A stretch of DNA of 64,000 nucleotides from Diphasiastrum complanatum. Its lineage: Eukaryota; Streptophyta; Lycopodiopsida; Lycopodiales; Lycopodiaceae. The DNA is taken from NCBI GenBank assembly GCA_029204225.1, contig CM055098.1:12583315-12647314 (forward strand). The letters run 5' to 3'. Shown piece by piece: positions 48,281 through 59,263 of the stretch. The notes beneath the pieces are model-generated. The model ran no database searches. It had not been told where the DNA came from and worked only from the letters and a program-made list of their open reading frames with translations. Every line of letters begins with the position of its first letter. Position 1 is the stretch's first letter. The translations under genes were made by a program, and so were the position numbers.

Positions 48281-49708
48281 ATGGCTACATCAAGTGGATA
48301 CATGTTAGAAGGCAATGATAGGCTTACCTTAAGCAACTATTCATTGTGGAAAGTGAGGATGGAATCACTTATTGAGATGAATGATGTTTTGGATATTGTT
48401 GTAGGTTTGGATGAGAGGCCAACAACACAACAAGAACAATTGAGGTATGACAAGAGGGCCAAAAGAGCTCTACATATGATTAAGATGAATGTTACCAATG
48501 AACTTCTCAAGGAAGTTGGTAAGTGTACTTCATCAAGGGAGGAGCTTTATGAATCCGAGTCTACTTCTAGAGTGTTGACTCTAAGAAGATAAATCTTTCA
48601 ATGTTTGCAAAAGAGTGAAGAAATTCCAAATATTTTTGTTTTGAGAGTAAAAGCTTTGAATGATGAGTTGGCTTGCATTGATGAGAGCATTAAGGAAGGA
48701 GAACTTGTTCAAGTTATTCTTAATGGTTTGTTGGATGCTCATGTTAACGTTGTACAAAGTCTTTCTATTCATAGAACTTTGCCAAGTTTGATGGATCTTC
48801 AAGAGATCTTGATCAATGAAGAATATAGGCTTCAAGCTAGAGGTGGATTTTTATCAACATCTCAAGTTGAGGGGAGGCTATGTACATCAAGGGGAAATTC
48901 AAGGGCAAAAACAAAAGCAAGTGGTATAAAGGTAAAGATCAAGGGAAAGATAGGTCAAAGCTCAAGTGCTCCTATTGTGGCATCAAAAGACACTTTGCAA
49001 GTGAGTGCTACACGAAGAAGAGAGATCAAGGAGACAAGCAAGATAATCTAACTCTTGATGAGAATGGATTGGATGTTCAAAATACAAATGATGATCCTTT
49101 TGTGATGTTTTCATGTATGCTTGCAAATGATGGAGATCTAGATCCATGGTGGATTGATAGTGGAGCAAGTTCACACATGACTTTTCACAAAGTACTTCAA
49201 TTCTTCATTGGCATATGGAGATGACAAGAGGGTGATCTACACGGAATGTTTTGTTCATGCCATCTATTACCAAGAAACTACTTAGTGTGAGTCAATTGCT
49301 AAGTAAAGGTCTCAAAGTGGAGTTTGATGGAGATGCTTGTATGATCAAAAGGAAGGATATCTTGATTGCAGAAGGTAAAAGACAAGGGAAATTGTTCAAA
49401 CTAGATGATTGTATTATTTCTAATTAAGTTGGATGTGTTGCAAGAGAGCAAATGTCTATTCAAGAGGTTTGGCATAAGAGGATGGGACACCTCAACTTCA
49501 AGTCATTGGAGGTAATGGCTAGGAAGCAAGTTGTGATTGGTCTTCCAAGTCCCTTAAATAGCATCAATCATGTTTGTGAGTCTTGTGCTTTGTCAAAGTC
49601 ACATAGACTACCTTATACTAGATTTACATCTAGATCTACAAAGCTTAGATTGAGTACAAATCACTTACTCATCGCACAAAGGAGATGGTATGGATCAAGA
49701 GGATAATC
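48281..49708 (+). pseudogene. Copia family A copy 2 gag, protease, pre-integrase
   Basis: Gag from ATG 48,281 (NYSLWKVRMESLIEMNDV) has a small deletion after GKCTSS and a stop at 48,590. It continues LVQVILNGLLDAHVNVVQSL, the knuckle CSYCGIKRHFASEC (about 48,967), protease WWIDSGASSHMTF (about 49,150), a deletion, then EVWHKRMGHLNFKSLEVMAR and CESCALSKSHRLPYTRF to 49,708. It is better kept than family A copy 1, to which it is closely similar in order and sequence. Confidence 0.85.
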
Positions 49709-49753
49709 AAGGATCTTCACTGGCTAGATTTTTTGGAGAGCCGTGATGTTTGA

Positions 49754-49882
49754 ATTAGAGTTTGCATCTCATTCATAGAGTAGATGTTGATTTTTCTACA
49801 TTGGCAAGGTTGGTGATTTGTTTTCTTTCTAACCAAAGATCAAAGGGATGTTTTGGATCTTAATGATCTAAAATTCTTCACA
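49754..49882 (+). repeat. 3' LTR remnant of the nested Copia
   Basis: Matches 47,555-47,682 of the 5' LTR with few changes and ends ATTCTTCACA before CAAAG. Confidence 0.85.
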
Positions 49883-49887
49883 CAAAG

Positions 49888-50063
49888 CTCTTGTTGAAAA
49901 TAGCTCAATACTAGGATAAAAGTTTTGAGGTGTGATAATGGAGGGGAATACATTTCTTCTAGAATGAAAGAGTTTTGTATCTTGCATGACATAGTGTGTG
50001 AGGATACTTGTCACTACACTCGACAACAAAATGGAGTGGCTAAGAGGAAGAATAGGAGTCTTG
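49888..50063 (+). pseudogene. Copia integrase core, continuation of the 45.4-kb element
   Basis: Reads IKVLRCDNGGEYISSRMKEF (catalytic Asp in CDNGGEY) and ends RQQNGVAKRKNRSLGE, where the usual catalytic Glu position (VAERKNR) is Lys. The Copia similarity stops abruptly at about 50,063 and the minus-strand accessory ORF of the Athila-like element begins. Confidence 0.85.
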
Positions 50064-50217
50064 GTGAACGGGCAGGCATTTGGAACTCAATGGCTTGAAA
50101 GAAAGCTGTTGTCTGTTGGTACCAGTGTTGCATTTCTGTAAAATCCAATGTGGATAAGTGGATGTCGAGCTTATTGGTTGTGGGGTCATCAGAGCTGGAG
50201 GCAGGGTTGGTAGACAT
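50064..50217 (-). pseudogene. start of the accessory 3' ORF
   Basis: ATG at 50,217 opens 51 uninterrupted codons (MSTNPASSSDDPTTNK, LDFTEMQHWYQQTTAFF) that stop matching at the junction with Copia integrase near 50,064. It follows the 25-bp array. By the inversion model it continues at 6,759. Function unknown. Confidence 0.55.
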
Positions 50218-50263
50218 GATGAAGAAATTGGAAAAAGAGAAAAATAAATAATCTGAAAAAAGG

Positions 50264-50590
50264 GTATCGGTGGAGATGGGAGCGGAGGGTGTCGGCTGAG
50301 ATGGAGTGAAGAATGCGTTGACTGAGATGGAGTGAAGATGCATCAACTGAGATGGAAGAAAAAGGTGTCGGCTGAGATGGAATGAAAGTGCGTCAGCTGA
50401 GATGGAGTGAAGATGCGTCGGTTGAGATGGAGTGAAAAAGGCGTCAGCTGAGATGGAATGAAAGTGTGTCGGCTGAGATGGAGTGAAGATGCGTCGGCTA
50501 AGATGGAATGAAAGTGCGTCGGCTGAGATGGATGAAGATGCGTCTGCTGAGATGGAGTCGAAAAGACATTGGCTGAGATGGAAGGAAAAG
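50264..50590. repeat. 25-bp minisatellite array 1
   Basis: About 13 variable units of GAGATGGAGTGAAGATGCGT with CGGCT (25 bp). The GTCGGCTGAGAT core is nearly that of the arrays at 51,165 and 59,010. Frames across it give repeating HLHSISAD-like peptides that need not be real protein. Confidence 0.9.
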
Positions 50591-51826
50591 GAATGGACTG
50601 TGAGAAACTGAGAATGGGAAGGAGGGTGTGTGAAAGTGGAGGTGTTGTAGATGGAAGGGTATGGAGGATGTGTGGTAATCGAAGTACGGTGTGAACAGTG
50701 GGTTGTAGAGGTTCCAAAAAAGAAGATGTGGGTATATGGTTGTGACTAAGCGGAAGAGGTTAAGACGGTTGTTTGGAGAGGATGAAAAGTGTGGAAGATT
50801 AAAAGTTGATATTCAATAGTGTAACGAAAGCATTTGGAATGCTTGCGTGACAATACCCCTCAGCATGCAAAATGTATCAAATGCTTTGTTCTCCACTGGC
50901 GATGTTAGGGTTGGAAACGGTTTGTGATGGTGCTCTCACTGACAAACACACGAGGATGGTTGAAACTGGGTGGAGATGGTGTAGAAGCACTGATGGATGC
51001 ACCAGATGAGAGAGCACCAGAATCATGTAGGAGAGTCTGAAAATCGCCAGAGGATCGTCGCCAAGGAGCTCCAGGGTTCACACTTCGTTGAGGTGTGAAT
51101 GTGGTCGAAGTGATGGCATTTATGGACGCCTTTGAGTGGGCATGGGTGAGATGGGACATGTCTGTAGCGTCAGTCGAGATTTTAATGAAGTCACGTCGAT
51201 CGAGATCTTGTGAAGGTCCGTCAGTCAAGATCTTATGAAGGTCCGTCGGTCGTGATCTTGTGAAGGTCCGTCGGTCGAGATCTTATAAAAGTCCATCAGT
51301 CGAGATCTTGTGAAGGTCCATCGGTTGAGATCTTATGAAAGTCCGTCGGTCGAGATCTTGTGAAGGTCCGTCGATCGAGATCTTGTGAGGATCCGTTGGT
51401 TGAGATTGAAGTGGATCTCGTTGGTTGAGATTGAAGTGGATCCCGTCAGTTGAGATTTGTCAGAACCTCAATATGAAGGAATGGATCTGTTGTATGCAAG
51501 TGAAGAACTTCAGGGAAAAAATATGACTGTGGTACAGAGTAGAAGTTCTTATGAGAAGAGTGTATCCCTAGCAATGGTGGTATGCCTGAGATACTAGTTA
51601 GACACAGAGATGAGGTGGCGAAAGTGTGAGAATCAGTTCCTATGGTGTAGCCTATCATTTGTTGATCTAGGACATTCATGACCCATGAGTATGCATAGGA
51701 AGGAAAAATAGAAAGGACATAAAACAAGGCATGCAAAATGAGAAGTACAAGTAAGGAAATAAAATATAATTAAACTAAAAATAATAAAATAAAGAGAAAT
51801 GTAGAATATGTACTAGGGAAAAGATG
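50591..51826 (-). other. region between integrase and accessory ORF
   Basis: Apart from the repeat array at 51,165-51,465, no certain gene. Minus-strand frames at 50,905-51,228 and 51,446-51,736 are Ser/Thr-rich or of ordinary composition without a recognisable motif; the first runs into the repeats. Confidence 0.45.
51165..51465. repeat. 25-bp minisatellite array 2
   Basis: About 12 units of GTCGGTCGAGATCTTGTGAA plus GGTCC (25 bp), degenerating at the right end to GGTTGAGATTGAAGTGGATC. Downstream of integrase in element sense. Confidence 0.9.
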
Positions 51827-53008
51827 TTAAATTGGGTCAAGAAAGAACAACTCTTCGTAATACCGTCGTAGACGACCACCGTTTGCGACAGTGTTTAGGA
51901 GTATCTCGTCAAGTGTTTGTAATTGGACAGCACCATTAGGAAAAATTTTATTAATAACGTATGGCCAATCACTTCTGAACTTCAATTTGTCGGAGTGCTT
52001 CTTTGATGTATAAAGAAGCACCTGGTCACCTAAGTGTAGATCTTTATTGCGCATGTGACGGTCATGCTAGGCCTTTTGGCATCGTTTGTTAACTAGTTGT
52101 GCGTGATAAGATATTAGTCTTGTCTCGCATAACTGGGCTAACGTAAATAGCCTGCTTTTGACATGTTGTTCTATTGAAGCCTTTTCACAGAGAAGTGTTG
52201 AAAAAATTTCCATAACTCTTAGTGAAGGTACTAAGAATGCTACGGGCATTACCGCTTCTTGACCATATACTAAGTGGAAAGGTGTAATCCACTCAGTGGC
52301 TTTCTTCGGGGTGGTGCGGTAAGTCTAGATAGCTGAGAAAAGTTTTGTTTCCCAATCGGAACGACTGGTTTCAACTATCTCGGTTAAAATTTTATAGATC
52401 ATCTTGTTAGTTGATTCAGCCTGGCCATTACACCTAGGATAGTACGGTGTACTTTTTCTGTGAACGACAAGGTAATGGCGTAGGAGGTAATCAACGACAA
52501 CATTTAAAAAATGTGTGCCACGATCACTAACAAGCTCTATGGGACAGCCAAAACGGGTAATAATGTTTTCGTAAAGAAAACGTGCAACTATTTTTGCATT
52601 GGCATCCTTCGTTGCTCGAGCCTCCACCCACTTAGTGGCGTAATCTGTGACTATGAGGATGTATCGAGCTTGGGTATGTTTTGCTGCTGGACTGATTGGT
52701 CCAACAAAGTCAATCCCCCACTTATGGAAGGCTTCACCTTCTATAATGGGAGTCAGTGGTGTGAAGTCTACTTTGGTATTTTTCTTTGCTCGTTGACAGA
52801 CATCACACGCTTTAATGACAGCAAACGTGTCTTTAAACAAAGATGGCCACCACAATCCCGCTCGAAGGATAATCTTTGTTGTGGCTTCAGCAGAAAAGTG
52901 GCCACCTCCAATGCCCTCATGAGCCTGAGATATTATCGGCCGTATCTCATATTCATAAGCACATCGTCGAATAATGTCGTCAACGTCCCTTTTGTAAAGT
53001 TGTCCCAC
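51827..53008 (-). pseudogene. Ty3/gypsy integrase
   Basis: From about 53,008: zinc module (H..H in AHEGIGGGHF, CDVCQRAK), core Asp in WGIDFVGPISP, Asp in LVSDRGTHFLN, Glu in NGQAESTNK (52,325-52,940). After a stop at 52,325 the frame resumes (KATEWITPFHLVYGQEAV, about 52,310-52,250), and the C-terminal segment 52,054-51,827 (LHLGDQVLLYTSKK, GGRLRRYYEELFF) lies after another stop. The catalytic triad is present; breaks make it inactive. No chromodomain. Confidence 0.9.
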
Positions 53009-54562
53009 AATTAACTGAAAGGGTGCTGCTTTTATTAAAAAAAAAATTTTTTTCTATTGTACTCAGGCCTTCTTTTAGTCGGCCTGTTGTGAGGAACTGA
53101 GTGATCTCCTCAGCCCATAAGGGTTTAGCATCGATCTGAAAAAGGCACGCATCAGGAAGATCATCCTTGACTGGTGCAGTTGCTTTTTCAGCACTTGGTA
53201 GTCTGGAAAGGTGATCCGCCATGAAATGTTGGGTCCCTTTGCTAACGACTACACAGAAATTAAATTCCTCCAAAATCAATAGCCATCGAGCTATTCGTCC
53301 CATCTTACAAGTCTTATTAACTATATATAGACGTGTTTGATGGTTTGTGTAGAAAGCAAAGGTCTGGCCTAATAAATAATGTCTTAGTTGTTGTACAGCG
53401 TAGACCATTGCCAATGCTTCTCTTTTGGTAGTTGTATAGTTTACTTCAGTAGGCACCAGTTTCCTACTTAAGAAACGTATGAAAAAGTCTTTGCCATACT
53501 CGTCCGGTTGTGCAAGAAGACCTCCAATGGCATACTTACTTGTGCCAATATGCACATGGAACTCTTTCGTGTAATCTGGAGAGCGGAGTATGGGAGCCAT
53601 TGTGAGGGCTGTTTTCAACTCCTCAAAGGCCTTAATTTGTTCTTCAGTCCAGCGAGGATCTACAACAGCTAAATAAACGAGGCGTGCCTTGCCGGCATAG
53701 TCGATTACAAAGATGCGATAATAGTTGGTATGACCGAGGAAGACATATACTTCCTTCACTGTTGCAGGTAGGGGCATGTCCACGATAACCTTGATTTTTG
53801 ACGGGTCGGTAGAAATATCGTCCTTTGATATTATATATCCGAGTACAACCCGTGGGTGACCCATATTTGGCATTTATCAGGGTTTAGTGAGATGTCGAAC
53901 CTACGATAGCGAATGAATATTTTCTCCAAGGTGTCTAGTTGCGTAGCAGCGAAAGAATGTACACCTAGATCGTCGAGATAAATCTCCACAATCCGATGTA
54001 ATAGATCTTGAAAGGCCAGTTGCATGACCCGTTGGAATGTTGAGGGGGCGTTACATAAGCCAAAAGGCATAACGTTATAAGCGTAAACCCTGCTCTCTGT
54101 GGCAAAGGCTGTTTTATGTTTATCTTCAGGGGCTATTTGAACAAGAAAATAACCGCTAAATCCATCCAAGAAGCTGAAAGCTTCAGCTCCTACCATTTCC
54201 TCTAAGATTTGGGTCGTTAAAGGTAAGGGAAAATGGTCTTTCTTCGTAACCGCGTTAAGGTTCTTGAGGTCGACACAAATACGAAGCTTGCTGTTTTTCT
54301 TGGGTACAACCACAATGGGTGATACCCAATTAGTATGTTGGAACTCATAAATGAAGCCAGCATCCAACAATTTCTTAATATCCTCATCGATCCTCTCACG
54401 ATAGATGGGGTTACTGCGGTAAGGTTTAGCCCTAACAGGCTTAGCATTGTCTTCTAGAGGAATCCCATGTAATACTATTTCAAGAGGGATTCCTTGCATT
54501 TTGGTATAATTCCATGCAAATACATCTCTGTATTTGCGTAATAAAGTCTCTAGATCAGACAA
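52980..54562 (-). pseudogene. Ty3/gypsy reverse transcriptase and RNase H
   Basis: RT from about 54,562: KYRDVFAWNYTKMQGI, LDAGFIYEFQHTNWVSPI, VMPFGLCNAPSTFQRVM, and the catalytic block EIYLDDLGVHS (about 53,975). A one-base shift near 53,850 leads into the RT thumb and RNase H (WTEEQIKAFEELKTAL, SKYAIGGLLAQPDEYGKDF, NYTTTKREALAMVYAVQQLR, HFMADHLSRL). Only one frameshift in 1.5 kb shows moderate age. It would copy element RNA into DNA and degrade the template. Confidence 0.9.
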
Positions 54563-55015
54563 TTGGGTTGATGACAGATGTGCACCAACATGAACTATTC
54601 AATCTATGTCCTCGTCAGGATCTTTAAGGTTTAGTGAAATTGTCTTAGCAGGTCCTTCAAAGGAATTGGAACTTGGTGTAGGTTTCCGATGTGGCTGTGG
54701 TAACTGGATAACAACGTCATCCAGTGTAAAATCTTTGAACTTCTATGGAAGATCAAAAGGTGGGTCCACAATATGTTCTGGGACTTTGGGAATCATTTGA
54801 GTTGATTCACTACTGGACGTAGAAGCTTGGTCTGATTGTTTGGTTTCTGTCTCCTTAGACAAGGGCTTTATCAGCTGTTTAAGCTTCGCACACATCTATT
54901 TTTGATGCTCGGTTAATTGTGTATCAATGATTTTATTTTTTTGTAACCGAGGTGTTTGCAGGTTTTGAGTGGGCGGTGTTGTTATCTCACTTATTATATC
55001 GTCATTGATTGTATC
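54563..55015 (-). other. pol spacer between protease and RT, no domain recognised
   Basis: Low-similarity linker in the same element; contains stops. Nothing further can be supported. Confidence 0.4.
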
Positions 55016-56345
55016 CTAGACTTCGTCTAGATACACATCCCATGTATAAACTTTGGATTTCGGCCTGTATGCTTGTGTGTTGGGTATTTTGGACGTCAGT
55101 TGGACATGAGTCCATGGTCCTGGAGTCTTGATTTTAGCTAGTGCATGACCCCAATTGATCATGTATGTGGATCGTGTATAATGGCCTTTTGGTTGGATCG
55201 GGACACTATCTGATTCGTCATATATTGTAGATGACCAATCATCGTATACCTTGGCTGGCTTGACATGGCCTACTGAGTCAACCGTGACTCGTTTCTCGTG
55301 GTTGCCAAAGGTAATTTTACTATGCTTCCAATCTTGGACAACACCTGCCATCTGGAGCCAGGGTGTACCAAGAAGGAGTTTATATGTATTAGCAAATAGC
55401 ATCTTCTGGTAGGTCTAAGATTACACAATCGATAACAAACTTGACATCTGCTATCCGAAATGACCAGTAGGGTTGGTAACTCGTTGATCAGCCATGCGAA
55501 GTTTATATCGTGGTTGATCGAGGGTATGAAAGCCCCATGACTTTGCCAATGACAAAGCCATTATATTAACGCCTGATCCGCTATCGAGGATAGCAGATAC
55601 TGCAGGATAATCTTTATAGGACAAAGGTAGTGTGATGCTATTCCCCTTAGCAACACCTATATTCATCAGATTCATAGGAATCTGAGGAATATCAGGAATC
55701 TCTTCTGGTTTTTGGTGTTCATCAGGAATAAGAGGCAGCTGAAAACTACGATGGATATAGCGTTGAAGTCCGGTGAAGGATTTGATTGCACTATGGAATG
55801 GCATAGTGAGTTGAGCTTGCAGGAGGTCAGAAAATACTTCAAGTCCCCGTAGGGATTGTTCCTTTTCAGGGATATGAGCTGATAACGGACTTTCCGTATG
55901 TTCTTCCTCTCGCAAAAATTCATCTCGAAATTCATTGTATTGCCTTTGTTCAACTTTTGGGTCCGGGTGGTCTTTTGGTAATGTGGAAGCCGTCAAATGG
56001 CTTCCTTGTGGGTCAGCTGATTTTCCATGGTTTTGCTGCTGTTCTTGTTGTTGGTGTTGTGCTCTAGTAAGAACTCTAATAGGTTCGGATGTGATATGAC
56101 GTGCTGGAAGGATCATGTTAGGTTGTTTAGGATAGTCTTTGAATCTATGTTTGCGAACATAGTCAGGACATTCCGCATGGTATTGGTTTTTAACTTTACA
56201 GTCAGCCATGAAATGTCCTGTTTTGCCACAAATAAAGCAGCGGTTGCTCATGGGTCCCGTGGCGATAGCTTAACCATCTTGGATGGCTAGCTGTGCTGGG
56301 TTTTCTGGTGGTGTGGAATACTCAGTTTGTTTGCATGAGCATGAG
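55016..56345 (-). pseudogene. Ty3/gypsy gag C-terminus and aspartic protease
   Basis: Begins after the solo LTR with a stop-bearing lead (EYSTPPENPAQLAIQDG), then a third zinc knuckle CFICGKTGHFMADC (about 56,235), a Gln/Pro-rich linker, and the protease (AVSAILDSGSGVNIMAL at about 55,590, ANTYKLLLGTPWLQMAGV at about 55,390). A frame break lies at about 55,410-55,450. The catalytic Asp in LDSGSG is present. Confidence 0.85.
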
Positions 56346-56382
56346 TTGTCAGTTTGAAATGGTGATGACTAGATGATGGAAT

Positions 56383-57029
56383 TGTGAAAAATACAGATCC
56401 TAAGTGGATCTAAACTCCAAGATCATTGGCTTGAATGCTTGCACTCCAAACTACATAAGCTAGGAATTGGCAACACATTCTATGCTACCTAGAATGCAAA
56501 GAACTTGATCAAAAAGCATTTATCACAAATGGAAACTTCCATAAACATCAAGTGCGGCCCAAAATAGCATTATACAATCCATAATACATCAGCCTATCAC
56601 TTTTGGAAAGCACCTAAGATCATACACACAAAGCTTGAACTCAATCACTACACAATGCCAACAATGGAAGGAGAACCCAATAGAAAAATCTCTCATTAAG
56701 CAAATGAATACAATGGATCTGCTCCAACCTGTTTCTCCACGGCCTACCTGCTATATATAGCTGAGAGAGATGACTCTCTCTCCTCTCTCTAGACCCTCCT
56801 TACCTAAAATATGCCCTATATAGGTAAAATTGGCATATATGTCCAAAATACATGAAAATGGACTCATTTCGAAGGTCTTGAAGTTTGACACTTCTTCATA
56901 CTGAAAAAATACACTTACTAAAAATATCTAGACCTGTTTCACACGTGTGAAAAGTCAGATCCTAAACTATGTGCCATTTTTAGCAATTTTGGCCTAAAAC
57001 TAGACAAGGAAATGTTGACAATTTTCACA
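56383..57029 (+). mobile_element. solo Copia-type LTR inserted in the gypsy gag
   Basis: Starts TGTGAAAAATAC and ends CAATTTTCACA; about 647 bp. The right flank is GAATT and the left flank GAAT followed by the LTR T, consistent with a 5-bp duplication that lost one T. TATATATA is at 56,752-56,759 and a 16-bp palindrome TTTCACACGTGTGAAA at 56,937-56,952, the same layout as other LTRs here, giving + orientation. Gag coding continues on both sides. Confidence 0.8.
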
Positions 57030-57492
57030 GAATTGTTGTATCATTGTGATATGATTGATCGTAGAAGTTTTCTATCCGATGTGCTTGGGCAGATTCTTGA
57101 GGATGTCTATGTTTTTGTGCTCCTAGATCTTGTTTACCTCCTGGTAGTGGTCCTAAGAGCGCCAGCTGTGGTTGAGGGTCATGTCTAGGTTGTCTGGGCA
57201 ACTCTTGTATATGGACCTGGTTGTTTCGTGGTTGATAAGTCGTGTGGTTGTGCTGTGAAACAAATGGTTGCCTAGGAAGTTGATAATGTCCTCTTGAATA
57301 GTTGTGAGACTGGTTCCTCAGGTTATAATAGCAATAAAGAGAGGTATGGCCCATAAAGTAGCAGATTTCACATTTGATCAAGGAAGTATCTGGGACCGGT
57401 TGGTATGAAGGGCACTCATTGCCAGTGTGTGCACCTTGGCAGTGAGGGCACCACATGTTCTCTCGTCTATGGTGGATTTGGCCAGTGGGTAA
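57030..57492 (-). pseudogene. gypsy gag, two CCHC knuckles
   Basis: Minus-strand frame with knuckles CPHCQGAHTGNEC and CEICYFMGHTSLYC (about 57,450-57,330), then a Gln/Pro/His-rich segment cut by the solo LTR. A frame change separates it from the main gag ORF; knuckles bind element RNA. Confidence 0.85.
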
Positions 57493-58434
57493 CTAACCCG
57501 GCATCGAACTCTGGATAGACTTAAGAGTGTTTTGAAACTCTTTCATGAGTTTCTCCATCTGTTGTTGGTGTTGCTGGTTAAGCAGCTCCATCTGTGTCTT
57601 CCATAACTGTTCTCGAGTGTCATCGTTTGGGCGAGCTTCTTGGACAGCACGATGTGCTCTCCATTCTCGTGGTTCGTCAACATCTGAGCCCTCATCTTCT
57701 TCCTGAATGACATCAGACATGGCTTGTTTCAATGATGTATATTCATCATTGGAACGAAGTTCATGTCTTGTCGATCGTGGGAGTCCAATGAGGAACCAAA
57801 TGATGAGCATGGATTCGGTGGGTTGCTCTTGTACCTGACTTTTTAATCGTTTAAATCGTTCAATGTAGTCATGTACTTTTTTGTCTTTTGTCATTTTGAT
57901 ATTACTTAGTTTGACAAAAGGACTTTCTATCAAGCAAAATGGCTTGAAGCATTTGATAAAGGCCTCTTTCAAGAGTGACCAGTCACATTTATCTTCACGA
58001 TCAAGGTTAAAAAACCATTCTCGTGCTCGATCGATCATGGTCATCGAGAACAGTTGAATCATGGTGTCTAGTGATGTTTCGCCATAAACATCACATGCAT
58101 TCTCAAAGACTTGAAAAAATCTTTGAGGATCAGTGTTGCCATCGTACTTAGATAAGTTGAGCTTTGGGGTCTGTTTTTCAGTATGTGAAACATTATTTGC
58201 GAAAGCTCCGTTTAAGTGAGCTCTTGCATGTGAGGAATCGGCAACATGAAATTGTGGTCGTTCGTATGGAGCTTCATAACACATAGGTTCCCGTCTATCG
58301 AATGGGTTTGTGGATGGCTCTTGGACTTGAGATTTCATTCGAGAATATCTGTTAAAACGAGCCTGTTCGGTGGATGGAGAAACCATCTCTGGTGGATAGT
58401 TCTCCGTAGAATTCGGATCATAAGGGCGATCCAT
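57493..58434 (-). pseudogene. Ty3/gypsy gag (capsid)
   Basis: ATG 58,434 opens 313 uninterrupted codons. The retrotransposon gag domain is evident: PKLNLSKYDGNTDPQRFFQV, AREWFFNLDREDKCDWSLLK, FIKCFKPF, VHDYIERFKRLKSQVQ; the tail is Gln-rich coiled coil (LLNQQHQQQMEKLMKEF). The capsid part is intact; only downstream parts are broken. It would assemble the particle. Confidence 0.92.
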
Positions 58435-59263
58435 GACAGCATGTAGAGTGTCGTAGGATTGTGTAAATATGCACTTGGACTCTGGTTACAATGGATACGG
58501 GTGTTAGGATGCAGTTGATACGGATCCACGATTGATGCGAGTGTAATGTGACTAATGGCGGTGGATATGGCTAAGGTGGTGGAACGATAGGATGCGGTGG
58601 TAGCGGTGCAATACAGGTTGTGGCGGTCCGTTGCGGGTTTTTTTTTTTTTTTTTTTTTTTTTGCAATCAGTTGCGGTCGGTTGTGGTCTCAATGGCTTGT
58701 GGTTGTAGCAACGGCTGGGTGAGGCGTCAACGTTGTGCGAAATGTGGGAAAGGATGGTCGATTGGTGGGTGGAGGTGAGAAAGGGGTTGTAGGCCGTATG
58801 ATTGTGGTCTGTTACGGTCAGGGACAACCAAGGGTATATGTAGGGCCGTGGGATTGTGGGTTGTTGCGGTTTGTGGCGACGGTTCGTGGGCTGTACGTTT
58901 GTAACGGATTGGATACAGTTGCCACTGTGCCATATGGTCACGACAGATCAATGTGGTCGTTACGAGTGGTCGCAGTGACTGTAATGCTGGTGAATATGGA
59001 CTGGACGATCAAAGGATCGGTTGAGATCTGAGATTAGCCGTCGATTGAGAACTGACGCGAAAGCGTCGGTCGAGATCTGTTGCAAAGCTGTCGGTCGAGA
59101 TCTGTGGCGAGGGCGTCGGTCGAGAAGTGCAGTTCGCGTAGGCAGGACGAAAATGGTGTGCTCTGTGATGAAGGCGTGGATGTTCGGAGAGCGATGGGTG
59201 TGTGGCACATATCGAAATGGTTTAGGCAGTTTAATGTATGTGGAGCTATGGAACGGTGCCAAA
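58435..59263 (-). other. gypsy 5' leader with primer site, repeats and poly(T)
   Basis: 829 bp between LTR and gag. The minus strand at 59,251-59,261 reads TGGCACCGTTC, a likely tRNA primer site two bases from the LTR. A 29-30-bp T run lies at about 58,631-58,660; G/T-rich repeats (GGTTGTGG) follow. Frames here are chance. Confidence 0.65.
59010..59132. repeat. 25-bp minisatellite array 3 (5' leader)
   Basis: Four to five units of GCGTCGGTCGAGATCTGTTG type at 25-bp spacing. The core GTCGGTCGAGATCT equals that of array 2 some 7.5 kb away in the same element. Confidence 0.9.

Larger units (their letters stand above)
47045..49882 (+). mobile_element. Copia family A copy 2: nested, internally deleted, with CAAAG target duplication
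   Basis: 5' LTR, leader, gag, protease and pre-integrase region run to about 49,708, then jump to the last 129 bp of the same LTR (49,754-49,882). CAAAG occurs at 47,040-47,044 and 49,883-49,887, and the host integrase frame continues directly across. Integrase, RT, RNase H and most of the 3' LTR are gone, yet both ends are those of the original insertion, so deletion happened inside it. Confidence 0.85.

Noticed and set aside
50343-51228. Minus-strand ORFs of 107-124 codons with repeating peptides
   Set aside because: They read across 25-bp arrays whose period is not a multiple of three; repeat peptides change frame and are most likely by-products.
52511-53014. 167-codon plus-strand ORF
   Set aside because: Antisense to the well-supported integrase on the minus strand.
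58552-58951. ORF with a poly-Lys tract on the minus strand
   Set aside because: Poly-Lys comes from a 30-bp T run in the gypsy leader; no conserved motif.
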